Shown here: positions 1-10,325 of the stretch, one piece after another
How positions within the stretch are numbered: position 1 is the stretch's first letter
Layout: every line of letters begins with the position of its first letter
Source: Ryuthela nishihirai
Lineage: Eukaryota > Arthropoda > Arachnida > Araneae > Heptathelidae
Length of the DNA stretch: 64,000 nucleotides
Assembly (NCBI GenBank): GCA_038380435.1
Contig: JAWZYU010000007.1
Location: 26,949,001 to 27,013,000, forward strand
Direction of reading: 5' to 3'
Notes under the pieces: model-generated
Database searches by the model: none
Seen by the model: only the letters and a program-made list of their open reading frames with translations
Told to the model about the DNA's origin: nothing
Made by a program: the position numbers and the translations under genes

Positions 1-245
1 TATTAATATTAAAGTATTTAGCAAGAATGCAATATTATTATTATGTAAAGAGATAATCTCTGTTGAAATATAAAAAGCAAACAATAGTTATATTAAAAGA
101 TACGCTTTAGCGTGAGTGACTCACTTATTTATCATCTATAATATTGAAAATATTAGATAAGTTGTTTTTGCTGATCATAGATGGAGCCCTGAGCGACAAG
201 ATCAGTGAGATTTGAAAGTCACAACTAAGTGGGGAAAGAGCAGAT

Positions 246-316
246 CGGGTGCTAGCTTAGTGGTTAGAGCACTTGGCCTCTAACTGTCAGACTATGAATT
301 CGAATCCCACTCATCG
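246..316 (+). repeat. tRNA-like sequence, probably a decayed SINE head
   Basis: A-box-like TAGCTTAGTGG and B-box-like ATTCGAATCCC lie at tRNA-like spacing. The acceptor ends do not pair well and AT-rich sequence follows, so this looks like a SINE remnant and not a working tRNA gene. Confidence 0.4.
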
Positions 317-989
317 GCGAATTATTTTTTCCCCAAAATTATTTGTTATGGTATTGTAATGATTCCATAAGTTAATTTTTGCTTCTTTTTTTTCTTTTTA
401 TAAAATATTGCTTTTATAAAATATTTTTATATTAATTACTAAATTAAACTATACCTAAATTATGTATATGTCTTAAGGATAGTTTATATTGGAATGGTAA
501 ATCCATGCCAATAACCCACTGAGCTACTGACTAAATGTAAACGTCGAACCAATCTATGCATTCATAAAAAATTAAGTTTGGAAAGTCCCATCTTACTGGT
601 GCTAAGTAATCTATGCCAGTATAAACTAGCCTTTAATGTTCTACATTACTTTCCTTTGGAAATGAAATTTTGTATTTCTAACTACAGCCGCTTTATGAAA
701 AATCTTAATCAGCAAATAAAGATCAAAAACAACTTATTCGCCCCCCCCCCCGCCCTATTACGACAGGATGGCTCCACTGCAACGTAAGAATATCTACGTT
801 TAGAGGGCGCTGCAATCACACTTTACACTGAGTCTATGGAAGTTTGACATCTTGTCTCATAGACACTCCTTGGCCCATACATTGGTACACTGTCAATGAT
901 AATTAATACTGTGGCAATTACCGTTAGAGATATAGGGCCAGGAACGTAGCTATGGGGAGATGTGGGAGAGGCTCCTCCTTCCTCCCAAA
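317..989. other. AT-rich stretch without a recognisable gene
   Basis: There is a run of C at about 740-751. The open frame at 578-787 has no recognisable domain. A weak tRNA-like reverse-strand motif lies near 500-550. I see nothing else that can be supported. Confidence 0.5.
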
Positions 990-2740
990 GTAACTCGGAG
1001 TTGGCAAAGTTCTAAGCGACTTCGTAAAATCTAGGTGAGTTGTGAAAATTTGTAATCTTTTTTTTTTGTAAAATTAAGGGGAGTTGTCAAAATCGAGGCA
1101 ACTTGGCAAATCTAGAGCAGTTTGGAAAAGGGAGAGAAGGCAAAATCTAGAGCAGTTAGCACATTTCTAAGCCACTTAGTAAATACAGGTGAGTTGGCAA
1201 AATCTTGAGGAGTTGGCAAAATTTGGAGTGACTTGGTAAAATCTTGGGGAGTTGACAAAATTCGGAGTGACTAGGCAAAATTGTGGGGAGTTGGTAAAAT
1301 TAAGGTGAGATGTAAAAATTCGGAATTTTTTATGTAAAATTATGAATGAAAAATAAATACCCCCTCAAGCAGCTGCTTGCCACAGAGGTCTGACAGGAGC
1401 CTGTCAGTTTATATGCCAAAGTAGAAGATCTGAGAGGATGGCAGGACCTCAGCAGAAAAACAACACATACAATCATGCCTTATCCGGGGCTCGAACCCAG
1501 GTCCCTTAGATCAGTAGCTAAGTGCGCTAACCACTCGGCCATGGGACGGCTAAAATATGAAGAGTTGGCAAAATCATGGAGAGTTGGCAAAATTAAGAGT
1601 GACTTGGGAAAATTGTGGGGAGTTGGCAAAATTCAGGTGAGATGTGAAAAATTACAATCGTTTTCTGTAAAATTATGGCGTGTTGACAAAATCGAGTTAA
1701 CTTCGCAATACCTAGGAGAGTTAGAAAATCTTGGGGGAGTTGGCAAAATTCAGAGTGATTTGCAAAAATCTGATGAGATGTAAAAATTGTGGCGAGTTGG
1801 CAAAATCTAGGGCAGTTGGCAAAATTCGAGTCCACTTGGTAAAATACGGGCGAGTTGTGAAAATTGGGATTGTTTTTGTGGAATTAAGGAGAGTTGACAT
1901 AATCGAAAAAAAGGCAAAATTTTGGGGAATTTGAAAAATTTGAAGTGACTTGGCAAATTAAGAAGAGATGTAAAAATTGGGATTGTTTTGCGAAAATAAG
2001 GAGAGGTGGTAAAATCGAGGCAACTTGGCGAAATCTAGGGTAGTTGGCAAAACTGGAAAAAACTTGGTAAAGTACAGGTGAGTTGTAAAAGATTGAGATT
2101 GGTTTTGTGAAATTAAGGAGAGTTGGAAAAACAAGAACTCTTGGCAAAATCTAGGGGAGTTGTGAAAATTGTGCCTTTCTTGTGCAATTAAGGAGAGTTG
2201 ATAAAATTCGAAGTGACTTGGCAAATTCAGGGAAGATGTAAAATTTGGGATTTTTTCTTTAAAATTACGGTGATTGGCAAAATCTAGGGTAGTTGGCAAA
2301 ATTCGAATCCACTTGGAAAATACGAGCGAGTTGTGATAATTGGGATTGGGTTTGTGAAATTAAGGAGAGTTGACAAAATCGAGAAAACTTGGCAAAATCT
2401 TCGGGAAGTTGGAAAGTTTGATGTGACTTGGCAAATTTAGGAGAGATGTAAAGATTGGAATTGGTTTTGAGAAATTAAGGAGAGTTGGCCAGATCAACGG
2501 GAGTTGGGAAAATTCACACTGATTTGTTACAATTCAGGCAAGATGTAAATATTGGGATTATTTCTGTGAGATTATGACTAGTTGGCAAAATTGGAAGTCA
2601 AATGGCAAAAGGCAGGAGAGTTGTAAAAATTGCCTCCCCCCCACCCCCACTCCGGAGCGAAAATCTAAGTACGAACCAGAAAGAGACATTATTTTTCTCA
2701 GTTGGCAAAATTTGATTTTCGAGTTGAAAAATTTTCTATT
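990..2740. repeat. Degenerate minisatellite built on GTTGGCAAAAT
   Basis: Variants of a ~23-25 bp unit, roughly GAGTTGGCAAAATCTAGGG alternating with TGACTTGGCAAAATTCG, recur dozens of times with substitutions and small indels. A SINE-B (1352-1550) interrupts it. The last ~430 bp also form the outer part of the left arm of the large inverted duplication. Open frames here on both strands are repeat translations. Confidence 0.85.
1352..1550 (-). repeat. SINE-B copy 1, full length
   Basis: On the minus strand it has a tRNA-like head with A box TGGCCGAGTGG and B box GGTTCGAGCCC, and a 3' end GCTGCTTGAGGGGGTATTTA. It sits inside the 24-bp minisatellite. Imperfect flanking direct repeats (TAAAATTATGAA / TAAAATATGAA) look like a target-site duplication. 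Confidence 0.85.
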
Positions 2741-2761
2741 CCTTCCCCCCAAAATCATCGC

Positions 2762-2790
2762 CTATACAGGGGGCTAACCCCCTGTATAGG
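2762..2790. repeat. Short perfect hairpin
   Basis: CTATACAGGGGG and CCCCCTGTATAG are separated by CTAA, giving a 12-bp stem. The same hairpin recurs in the right arm near 6178-6206 with loop TTAG. Confidence 0.8.
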
Positions 2791-2960
2791 GCGATTACCC
2801 CTTATACTTATTACTCAGTCACTTAAGGTAGTTGATTTCAAAAAAATTATTTTAATTTTTTTTCTAATTTGAGATACATAAGATGCAAGTTAATCTCTAT
2901 TTGGTCTGAAGAAGAGTTCATCTTTCCTTAACAGTTGTGCAGCTGGTCCCTTCCCCTAAG

Positions 2961-3312
2961 CGGGGGTGGCTCAGTCGGTAGCGCGCCAGGTTCGAGTCTC
3001 AGCTGAGTCAGCGTTGAGATTTATCTCCGCAAATTTTCCCCGCCTTGCCCACGGTCAGTAGGGGACACCGTTGGGCTTGGAAAGGCCACCGTCCGTCGGA
3101 TGGGACGTTAAGCCGTGGCCCCGTGTGCGGGAGAGCCATACCCTGTGCACGTTAAAGAACACGCTGGATGGCCTTGACGGTAGGCTACCATCTGTCTCCC
3201 AACATTGGGTCCCCTCCCCCAACCTTCTCTGAGCCTTCGGGGTCCATGTGACCTGGCCATTTAGCCCATTGTGTGCAAAAAAGTGCCGCTCAGAGGTAAA
3301 ACAACCCAACCC
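2961..3312 (+). repeat. SINE-A copy a
   Basis: The tRNA-like head (TGGCTCAGTCGG ... GGTTCGAGTC) has lost about 20 bp between the A and B boxes. The body and the AACAACCCAACCC tail are complete. Confidence 0.9.
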
Positions 3313-3372
3313 TTCCCCTAATCACATTCTGAGCTTAGATCTTGAGGAAATGAACTTTAAGTTCTGTGACAT

Positions 3373-3716
3373 TGGGTTGAGTGTTTGGATTGTTTTACCT
3401 CTGAGTGACACTTTTGTACACAAAGTGGGCTAAGACCAGGTTACAAGGAACCAAAAACTCAGAGAAGGGAATAAGGGGACAGGTGGAATCCTTCCTTCAA
3501 ACCATAGCGTGCTCTTTAACGTGCACAGGATACGGCTCTCCTGCGCAAGGAGCCATGATTTAATATTTCATCCAACGTACAGCCAAGTACAATTATATTA
3601 CAAGTACCTTTTATGCCCGACATTTTCCCCAGACAATTCTCAGTTTCACCAAAATTTGGACTCGGACCTGGGAATTGCAGCTTATGAGTTTGGTGCACTG
3701 TCAATTGAGCCAATCC
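3373..3716 (-). repeat. SINE-A copy b, old and diverged
   Basis: Runs from TTGGATTGTTTTACCTCTG through TTTAACGTGCACAGG to a decayed head (CTCGGACCTGGGAATTGCAG). It lies in the loop between the inverted-duplication arms. Confidence 0.75.
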
Positions 3717-3955
3717 AACACCTAGTCAGTGGCAGGTTTATGACTAACTCCTTCGGACCCCGTTTACATTATAATGTGCGTAACCTTTTAGAATATTTTA
3801 AACACAGGAAGAAGTGTCTGTGGTCTTGCAATAATTGCAAAGTGTAGACCAGTTTTTACTCTACGACAATGGACTAGAATTTGTGGCCATCTATGGATAT
3901 TATAAAAGCTGCATACCATAGCACTGAAGATAACCGTGCCTGATACGCAACAAGA

Positions 3956-5010
3956 ACTGTTTTGCCACATTTCACAGGAAACCGCATGAACTCTTTTGTC
4001 ATATTTCACAGGAAACCGCATGAACTCTTTTGTCATATTTCACAGGAAACCGCATGAACTCTTTTGTCATATTTCACAGTAAACCGCACGAACTAGTTTG
4101 TTATATTTCACAGAAAACCTCAAGAACTATTTTGCTACATTTGAAAGGAAGCCTCAAGAACTATTCTGTTATATTTCACGCAAGCCTCAAGGACTGTTCT
4201 GTTATATTTCACGGAAGCCTCAAGGACTGTTCTGTTATATTTCACAGGAAACCACAAGAACTGTTTAGTTATATTTCACAGAAAACCTCAAGATCTGTTT
4301 TGCTACATTTGAAAGTCTCAAGAACTGTTCTGTTATATTTCACGGAAACCTCAAGAACTGTTTTTATATTTCACAGGAAACCGCATGAACTATTTTGTTA
4401 TATTTTTTCAGGAAATCTCAAAAACCGTTTTGCAACATTTCACGGGAAACCTCAAGAACTGTTTTGCAGCATTTCATAGGAAACCTCAAGAACTGTTTTG
4501 CTACATTTGAAATTCTGGAACTGTTCTGTTTGATCTGGAACTGTTTTGCAACGTTTCACAGGAAACCTCAAGAACTGTTTTGCAACGTTTCACAGGAAAC
4601 CCCAAGAACTGTTTTGCAACATTTCAGAGGAACCTCAAGAACTCTTTCGCTACATTTGAACCCTCAAGAACTATTTTTCTACATTTGAAACCTCAAGAAC
4701 TGTTTTGCAACATTTCACAGAAAACCTCAAGAACTGTTTTGCAGCATTTTATAGGAAACCTCAAGAACTGTTTTGCAGCATTTTATAGGAAACCTCAGGA
4801 ACTGTTTTGCTACATTTGAAACCTCAGGAACAGTTTTGCAACGTTTCACTGGAAATCTCAAGAACTGTTTTGCAACATTTCACATGAACCTCAAGAACTC
4901 TTTCGCCACATTTGAAACCTCAAGAATTATTTTGCTACATTAAAAACCTCAAGAACTGTTTTGCAACATTTTACAGGAAACCTCAAGTATCGTTTTGTTA
5001 CATTTCTGTT
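3956..5010. repeat. 34-bp minisatellite, about 30 units
   Basis: The unit is approximately CAAGAACTGTTTTGCAACAT plus TTCACAGGAAACCT, period 34 bp (for example 4453 to 4487), with substitutions and shortened units. Because 34 is not a multiple of three, overlapping open frames of similar composition appear in different frames. They are not genes. Confidence 0.85.
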
Positions 5011-5340
5011 ATATTTTATAGGTGTGATTCATTTGATGTGTGATGTATAGATGTCATTCATTGAGCATTCATTTGATGAAAAAAAAATATAAATCTTGTT
5101 CTTTTTTTCCCGTTTTACTCCTTTCTGAGATTTCAAAATTTTTTTTTTTATTTTAGGACAGTTTATACATTATAATGTGCATACTGAATTTCAGTGAAAT
5201 AATGATAATTTTTTTTGTATATTCTTGATCATTTATCCCGCCAGCAGAAAATCAAGAATTCAAAACTTATCATTGCCTAAATTCTCTTCAGAATGTGATT
5301 TGACACTTGACTTTTGTTATTTAAGTCCTCAGGCTCTGTA
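5011..5340. other. AT-rich spacer
   Basis: Contains A/T homopolymer runs. I see no gene or recognisable element. Confidence 0.5.
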
Positions 5341-5570
5341 CCAATGGGCTTAGAAAAGCCGTCGTCCGTTAGATGGGACGTTTAGCCTTGCGCCGTGTGC
5401 AGGAAAATCATGCCCTGTGTACGTTACAGAACACGCTGGATGACCTTGACGAGAAGCTATCATCTCTCTCCTAACAACTGTCTAGTGCGTACCCTTCCCC
5501 CTCCCCAACCTTCTGTGAAGCCCTTGAAGTTTCTTGTTAAGCCCATTGTCTGAAGTGCCCAACTCAACCC
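5341..5570 (+). repeat. SINE-A copy c, head missing
   Basis: Starts at the GGGCTTAG...GCCGTCGTCCG core and ends in CCCAACTCAACCC. Diverged. Confidence 0.75.
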
Positions 5571-5633
5571 TTGAGCACCTGATTTTGCAGTTTAGTTTGT
5601 CTCATTATCAAAGTTTTTACCGATGAAGGAATA

Positions 5634-6010
5634 GGTTGGTTGGGTTGTTTTACCTCTGAGCGGCACTTTTTTGAACACCATGGGCTAAATGGCCAGGTCA
5701 CATGGACCCCGAAGGCTCAGAGAATGTTGGGGGAGGGGACCCACTGTTGGGAGACAGATGGTAGCCTACCGTCAAGGCCATCCAGCGTGTTCTTTAACGT
5801 GCACAGGGTATGGCTCTCCCGCACACGGCGCCACGGCTTAACGTCCCATCCGACGGACGGTGGCCTTTCCAAGCCCATCGGTGTCCCCTATTGACCGTGG
5901 GCAGGGCAGGGAGTTTTGCGGAGATAAATCTCAACGCTGACCCAGCTGGGACTCGAACCTGGGAACTACAGATTACGAGCCTGGCGCGCTACCGACTGAG
6001 CCACCCCCGC
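5634..6010 (-). repeat. SINE-A copy d
   Basis: Complete copy, including the ~20 bp of head that its inverted partner (2961-3312) has lost. It shares the small body deletion with that partner. Confidence 0.9.
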
Positions 6011-6661
6011 TTAGGGGAAGGGACCAGCTGCACAACTGTTAAGGAAAGATGAACTCTTCTCCAGACCAAATAGAGATTAACTTGCATCTTATGTATCTCA
6101 AATTAGAAAAAAAATTAAAATAATTTTTTGAAATCAACTACCTTAAGTGACAGAGTAATAAGTATAAAGGGTAATCGCCCTATACAGGGGGTTAGCCCCC
6201 TGTATAGGCGATGATTGTGGGGGGAAGGAATAGAAAATTTTTCAACTCGAAAATAAAATTTTGCCAACTGAGAAAAATAATGTCTCTATCTGGTTCGTAC
6301 TTAGATTTTCGCTCCGGAGTGGGGGTGGGGGGGGACGCAATTTTCACAACTCTCCTGCCTTTTGCCATTTGACTTCCAATTTTGCCAACTAGTCATAATC
6401 TCACAGAAATAATTCCAATATTTACATCTTGCCTGAATTGTAACAAATCAGTGTGAATTTTCCCAACTCCCGTTGATCTGGCCAACTCTCCTTAATTTCG
6501 CAAAACCAATCCCAATCTTTACATCTCTCCTAAATTTGCCAAGTCACATCAAACTTTTCAACTTCCCGAAGATTTTGCCAAGTTTTCTCGATTTTGTCAA
6601 CTCTCCTTATTTTCACAAACCCAATCCCAATTATCACAACTCGCTCGTATTTTCCAAGTGG
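5634..6661. repeat. Right arm of the large inverted duplication
   Basis: Reverse complement of 2310-3312. It includes a complete SINE-A (5634-6010), the AT-rich spacer, the GGGGG/CCCCC hairpin and the minisatellite end. The arm ends at CCAAGTGG (6654-6661), matching CCACTTGG at the outer edge of the left arm. Confidence 0.85.
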
Positions 6662-6838
6662 CATGTTCTTTAACGTGCACAGGGTATGGTTCTCCCACAC
6701 ACGGGACCACGGCTTAACGTCCCATCCAATGGGTGGCGACCTTTCCAAGCCCATCGGTGTCCCCTACTGACCGTGGGCAGGGCGTGGAATTTTGCGGAGA
6801 AAAATCTCAACGCCGACCCAGCTGGGACTCGAACCTGG
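6662..6838 (-). repeat. SINE-A fragment e
   Basis: Internal fragment from TGTTCTTTAACGTGCACAGG to the B box region (GACTCGAACCTGG). Both SINE ends are missing. It abuts the outer end of the inverted duplication, so it may mark the breakpoint. Confidence 0.85.
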
Positions 6839-7350
6839 AAGAAGGAATAAGATTATAGGCTATGCTGTTGGTGCTCCATTTAAATGTGATTTGATTTTGC
6901 TGCTTGTTTTCAGAAAATTTACATTCATTCCTGAAATCCATATTTAGTCATTTTTTTTCTTCTCTTGCTCGTGTAAAGGTATTTTCTTACGTACTAATTG
7001 TCCTACCAAAACATTCGAGAATTTCCTTTTTTGTTTCCTTGGGAATCTAACTTCGAATTTATAAAATACTCATTTAATGTGAAAATGCGTCTGATATATC
7101 GATTTAAATATCGATTTTCAATAATATTCGTTCAGTAATTTTAATATGCTGACGCAACAAGAATATGGCCTAAAAATTTTCATCAGAAATTAATTAAAAC
7201 TAAAATAATAAGTATTATTTAAAACCATTTAATAAAATAAATATACATCTTAGAAGTTTGTCTAATAATGTTTCAATGATGAATATTTTTTTGGAAAGCC
7301 ATATAATATTTTCTAAAATATTCCAGCTTTCGTAAATCTTTAAAACTTGA

Positions 7351-8180
7351 AATATCCCCTCAAGCAGCTGCTTTGCCACAGAAGTCTGTAAGTTTATACT
7401 GCCATGGTAGAAGGTCTGATAAGGAAGGCGGAACCTCAGCAGAAAAGCAACACAAACGTCCATGCCTAACTGGAGCACGAACCCATGTGCATAAGGAAGG
7501 CGGAACCTCACCAAAAAAGCAACACAAACGTCCATGCCTAACTGGAGCTCGAACCCAGGTCCATAAGGAAGGCGGAACCTCAGCAGAAAAGCAACACAAA
7601 CGTCCATGCCTAACTGGAGCTCGAACCCAGATCCATAAGGAAGGCGGAACCTCAGCAGAAAAGCAACACAAACGTCCATGCCTAACTGGAGCTGGAACCC
7701 AGGTCCATAAGGAAGGCGGAACCTCAGCAGAAAAGCAACACAAAAGTCCATGCCTAACTGGAGCTCGAACCCAGGTCCATAAGGAAGGCGGAACCTCAGC
7801 AGAAAAGCAACACAAACGTCCATGCCTCACTGGAGCTCGAACCCAGGTCCATAAGGCAGGCGGAACCTCAGCAGAAAAGCAACACAAAAGTCCATGCCTC
7901 ACTGGAGCTCGAACCCAGGTCCATAAGGAAGGCGGAACCTCAGCAGAAAAGCAACACAAACGTCCATGCCTCACTGGAGCTCGAACCCAGGTCCATAAGG
8001 AAGGCGGAACCTCAGCAGAAAAGCAACACAAACGTCCATGACTCACTGGAGCTCGAACCCAGGTCCATAAGGAAGGCGGAACCTCAGCAGAAAAGCAACA
8101 CAAACGTCCATGCCTCACTGGAGCTCGAACCCAGGTCCCTTTGATCACTAGTCAAGCATGTTAACCACTCGGCCACGGGA
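7351..8180 (-). repeat. SINE-B copy 2 with internal tandem expansion
   Basis: The SINE-B 3' end is at 7351-7400 (CCCCTCAAGCAGCTGC) and its A-box end at 8141-8180 (CCACTCGGCCACGGG). Between them, one internal segment is repeated ten times (see 7421-8140). The element is about 830 bp instead of about 205. Confidence 0.9.
7421..8140. repeat. Ten-unit 72-bp tandem array containing the B box
   Basis: Units start at 7421, 7493, 7565, 7637, 7709, 7781, 7853, 7925, 7997 and 8069. Each reads AAGGAAGGCGGAACCTCAGC and ends with the SINE B box (GAGCTCGAACCCAGGTCC on this strand). The period is exactly 24 codons, so both strands carry long repetitive open frames (for example 7373-8041 + and 7360-8148 -). 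Units are nearly identical, with single-base variants. I consider those frames passive translations. Confidence 0.93.
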
Positions 8181-8325
8181 ATACTGAAGGAATACTGTTA
8201 AAAAAACGCGATTTAAATAAATTTGATTATGATCTTTAATTTATTTTCAGTCCCTTTTTTTATTAAATAAATATTTATGTGTTAAAGCTTCGAAGTTGAA
8301 TTCCCTCTGACATAACATGAGGTAG

Positions 8326-8889
8326 GACAATGTATCGCAAAAGTTTAAAACTCCTACGGTTAAGCCTATAGTTTTGCGGGTTATATCTACTGTTTTATTT
8401 GTTTAATCAGCAATATTAATGAATAAAAAGGAAGTTATTTTTAAAATTTATCATGAAAGTTTTATTGTCTAATCGTGACACTATTGAATATTGATCACGT
8501 GCGTTGTACCAAGAAACAACGATACCCTCCCCTTCATTTAACGATTGTGTTTACCTAATTAAAGTGAAAGTGTTTACCGTAAAATATACGATTTACATTA
8601 AGAGATTTCCAATACTAACTTCGCTAAAATTTACCAATTCAAATAGGGGTGCTTACTCTAATTGAATAGCTAGAATGTAGCAGCACAGAATGAATAGCCA
8701 GAATGCAACAATTATTCAAAGCAATTGCGATCACTGTCTTTTGGGATAAACAAGGTTCGGTTTGAAATTAAACAGAAGACAGAAACTTATTGTTTTTTTG
8801 TAAATCTGTACTCTTGTTAAATAGTCGTGTTGATACTTATTTATGTAAATATGTATCCTTCATGACTTAATAAAGTTAATATTTTTTTT
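8326..8889. other. AT-rich stretch, no gene seen
   Basis: Near 8868 there is an AATAAAG motif followed by T/A-rich sequence. No coding region or known repeat was recognised. Confidence 0.5.
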
Positions 8890-8939
8890 ATTTTCAATAA
8901 CCTGGGAATGTAGCCTATGCTAGGTTATGAGTCTTGGCA

Positions 8940-9067
8940 GGGCTACCTAGACACCCTGGGCCTGTACAGTTCTTGAACTAAAGAAAATAACAAACAAAAA
9001 AAAGTAAAAAAAACTAAAGAAAAAAAAAGGAAATTAAACATGCATGAAAATTTAAATAATTTAATTT
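8940..9067. repeat. Dispersed host repeat, left part
   Basis: Resembles 29039-29130 and 53615-53727. All three run from CCT...GGCCTG-ACAG-CTTGAAC-like sequence into GAAATTAA-CATGCATGAAAAT-like sequence. A hAT MITE interrupts it at 9076. Confidence 0.6.
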
Positions 9068-9075
9068 CTCTAAAG

Positions 9076-9409
9076 CAGTGATTCTCAACCTTTTATGCTT
9101 CACGTACCCCCTGGAAATGTATATGTAACTGGCGTACCCCTTGTATAGATAGATAATACTATAATTATAGTATAACAATGGGAATAAAATAATATATATA
9201 CACACACACACACATTAAATTTTGTATTCATAAATTACATATATCGATAAACACAAAAAATGACATAAACATTTTAACAAATCTTATAAAATTATAAACA
9301 TTTTACTGGGTTATCAGTGAAATGGACATGTTACTAGATCTAGCGACTTTTGAGCTCTTACGGCGTACCCCAAAAAATTTTACCGCGTACCCCACGTTGA
9401 GAACCCCTA
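9076..9409 (+). mobile_element. hAT-type MITE, 334 bp
   Basis: Ends are CAGTGATTCTCAAC and GTTGAGAACCCCTA, the CAGNGGTTCTCAA-like ends of hAT elements. A perfect 8-bp duplication CTCTAAAG flanks it at 9068-9075 and 9410-9417. There is no coding capacity. Subterminal GTACCCC motifs occur at both sides. Confidence 0.88.
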
Positions 9410-9417
9410 CTCTAAAG

Positions 9418-9869
9418 CATTGAGTCTCAAACTTCTTTTTGATCAAGGCACACTAAAAAATTTAAGTTACCAACACTACGGGAGACTCGCGTTTGCGCAG
9501 CTTGCCTTCAATAATAATAATAATAAGTTATGTCATGCAGGGGGTTACAGTAAAGTGAAGGTACAGGTAATTTTGGATATTAATTTAAACATTCAAGTGG
9601 CTTGAATGAATCCATTTTTGGGGAGTCGTTTGTAAACGCAGATCTATTCTATTGAAGTTCTGACGTGTATTGAGGTTAGGCGTACGCTGTACGTATTGTG
9701 GGCATGTTTTGAGTTAATTTTTGTTTTAACAATAAGATTTAATGTGGATAGGTTTTTGATTAAACGAAGGAAGCTAAATCAAGAATCAGTGGCAGAAAGT
9801 AGCAAACAGAATGGTTTATAAATATCCTTTTATCTGCAGTATCATCCGAAATTTCGTGGCACACTCTTT
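9418..9869. other. Possible second hAT fragment, then unassigned sequence
   Basis: TTGAGTCTCAAACTTC at 9420 followed by AAGGCACACT is reminiscent of a hAT end. An ATA microsatellite is near 9512-9525. Nothing else is recognised. Confidence 0.35.
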
Positions 9870-9894
9870 GAGAGCAACTGATTTAAAGTATAAC

Positions 9895-10202
9895 TGTTCC
9901 TGCTTCGAGATTTACTCCCCTATCTCATATTCTACCCTCGGTAGGAAAGGAGAATGGGATTGTAAAGACAGCCAACTGTCTTATGGATCGTTGAACCGTG
10001 GTCTCCTCTATGCAAGAACGCCATGCGCAGTATATGTTAAAGAACACACTGAAGACCTTTGATGAGAGACTTTTGATCTCTCTTCTAATAACTGTTCACT
10101 GAATTCTCTTCTCCAAACTTATCTGAGTCCTTGGGGTCCATGGAACTGGTGACTTAATCCATTATGTGTAAAATAAATTGCACTCAGAAGTAAAACAATC
10201 AA
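9895..10202 (+). repeat. SINE-A copy f, strongly decayed
   Basis: Recognisable by TTAAAGAACACACTGAAGACC, TCTGAGTCCTTGGGGTCCAT and AAGTAAAACAATC in the right order. The head is poor. Confidence 0.6.
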
Positions 10203-10325
10203 CTTTTTCCTTTGATAATATATATATATATACGAGAGATTGGATGTAAATTATAATCATCATCATCATCATCATCCAGCAGCCATGAGCTACGGTGGTC
10301 CAACCAGACCGCGCGGTTTACTTCT

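Larger units (their letters stand above)
2310..3312. repeat. Left arm of a large inverted duplication
   Basis: Reverse complement of 5634-6661. From outside in, the arm holds minisatellite, the hairpin at 2762-2790, an AT-rich spacer and SINE-A copy a. Both arms share the same loss of about 9 bp in the SINE (GGAACAGCT missing from the usual CACTGGAACAGCTGTTGGG), so they are one duplicated segment and not two independent SINE insertions. Confidence 0.85.
7010..8325. mobile_element. MITE-like element split by SINE-B
   Basis: The left part (about 7040-7170, with CGATTTTCAATAATATTCGTTCAG) and the inverted right part (about 8190-8325) resemble the arms of the fold-back element at 16595-17153 and the fragment at 36740-36903. 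The expanded SINE-B lies between them. Outer ends are approximate. Confidence 0.5.

Noticed and set aside
4030..4819. Overlapping open frames of 79-149 codons
   Set aside because: Passive translation of the 34-bp minisatellite in different frames.
7360..8148. Long repetitive open frames on both strands (202-262 codons)
   Set aside because: They arise because the 72-bp SINE-B unit is a multiple of three and lacks stops; both strands are open equally and the source is a tRNA-derived SINE.
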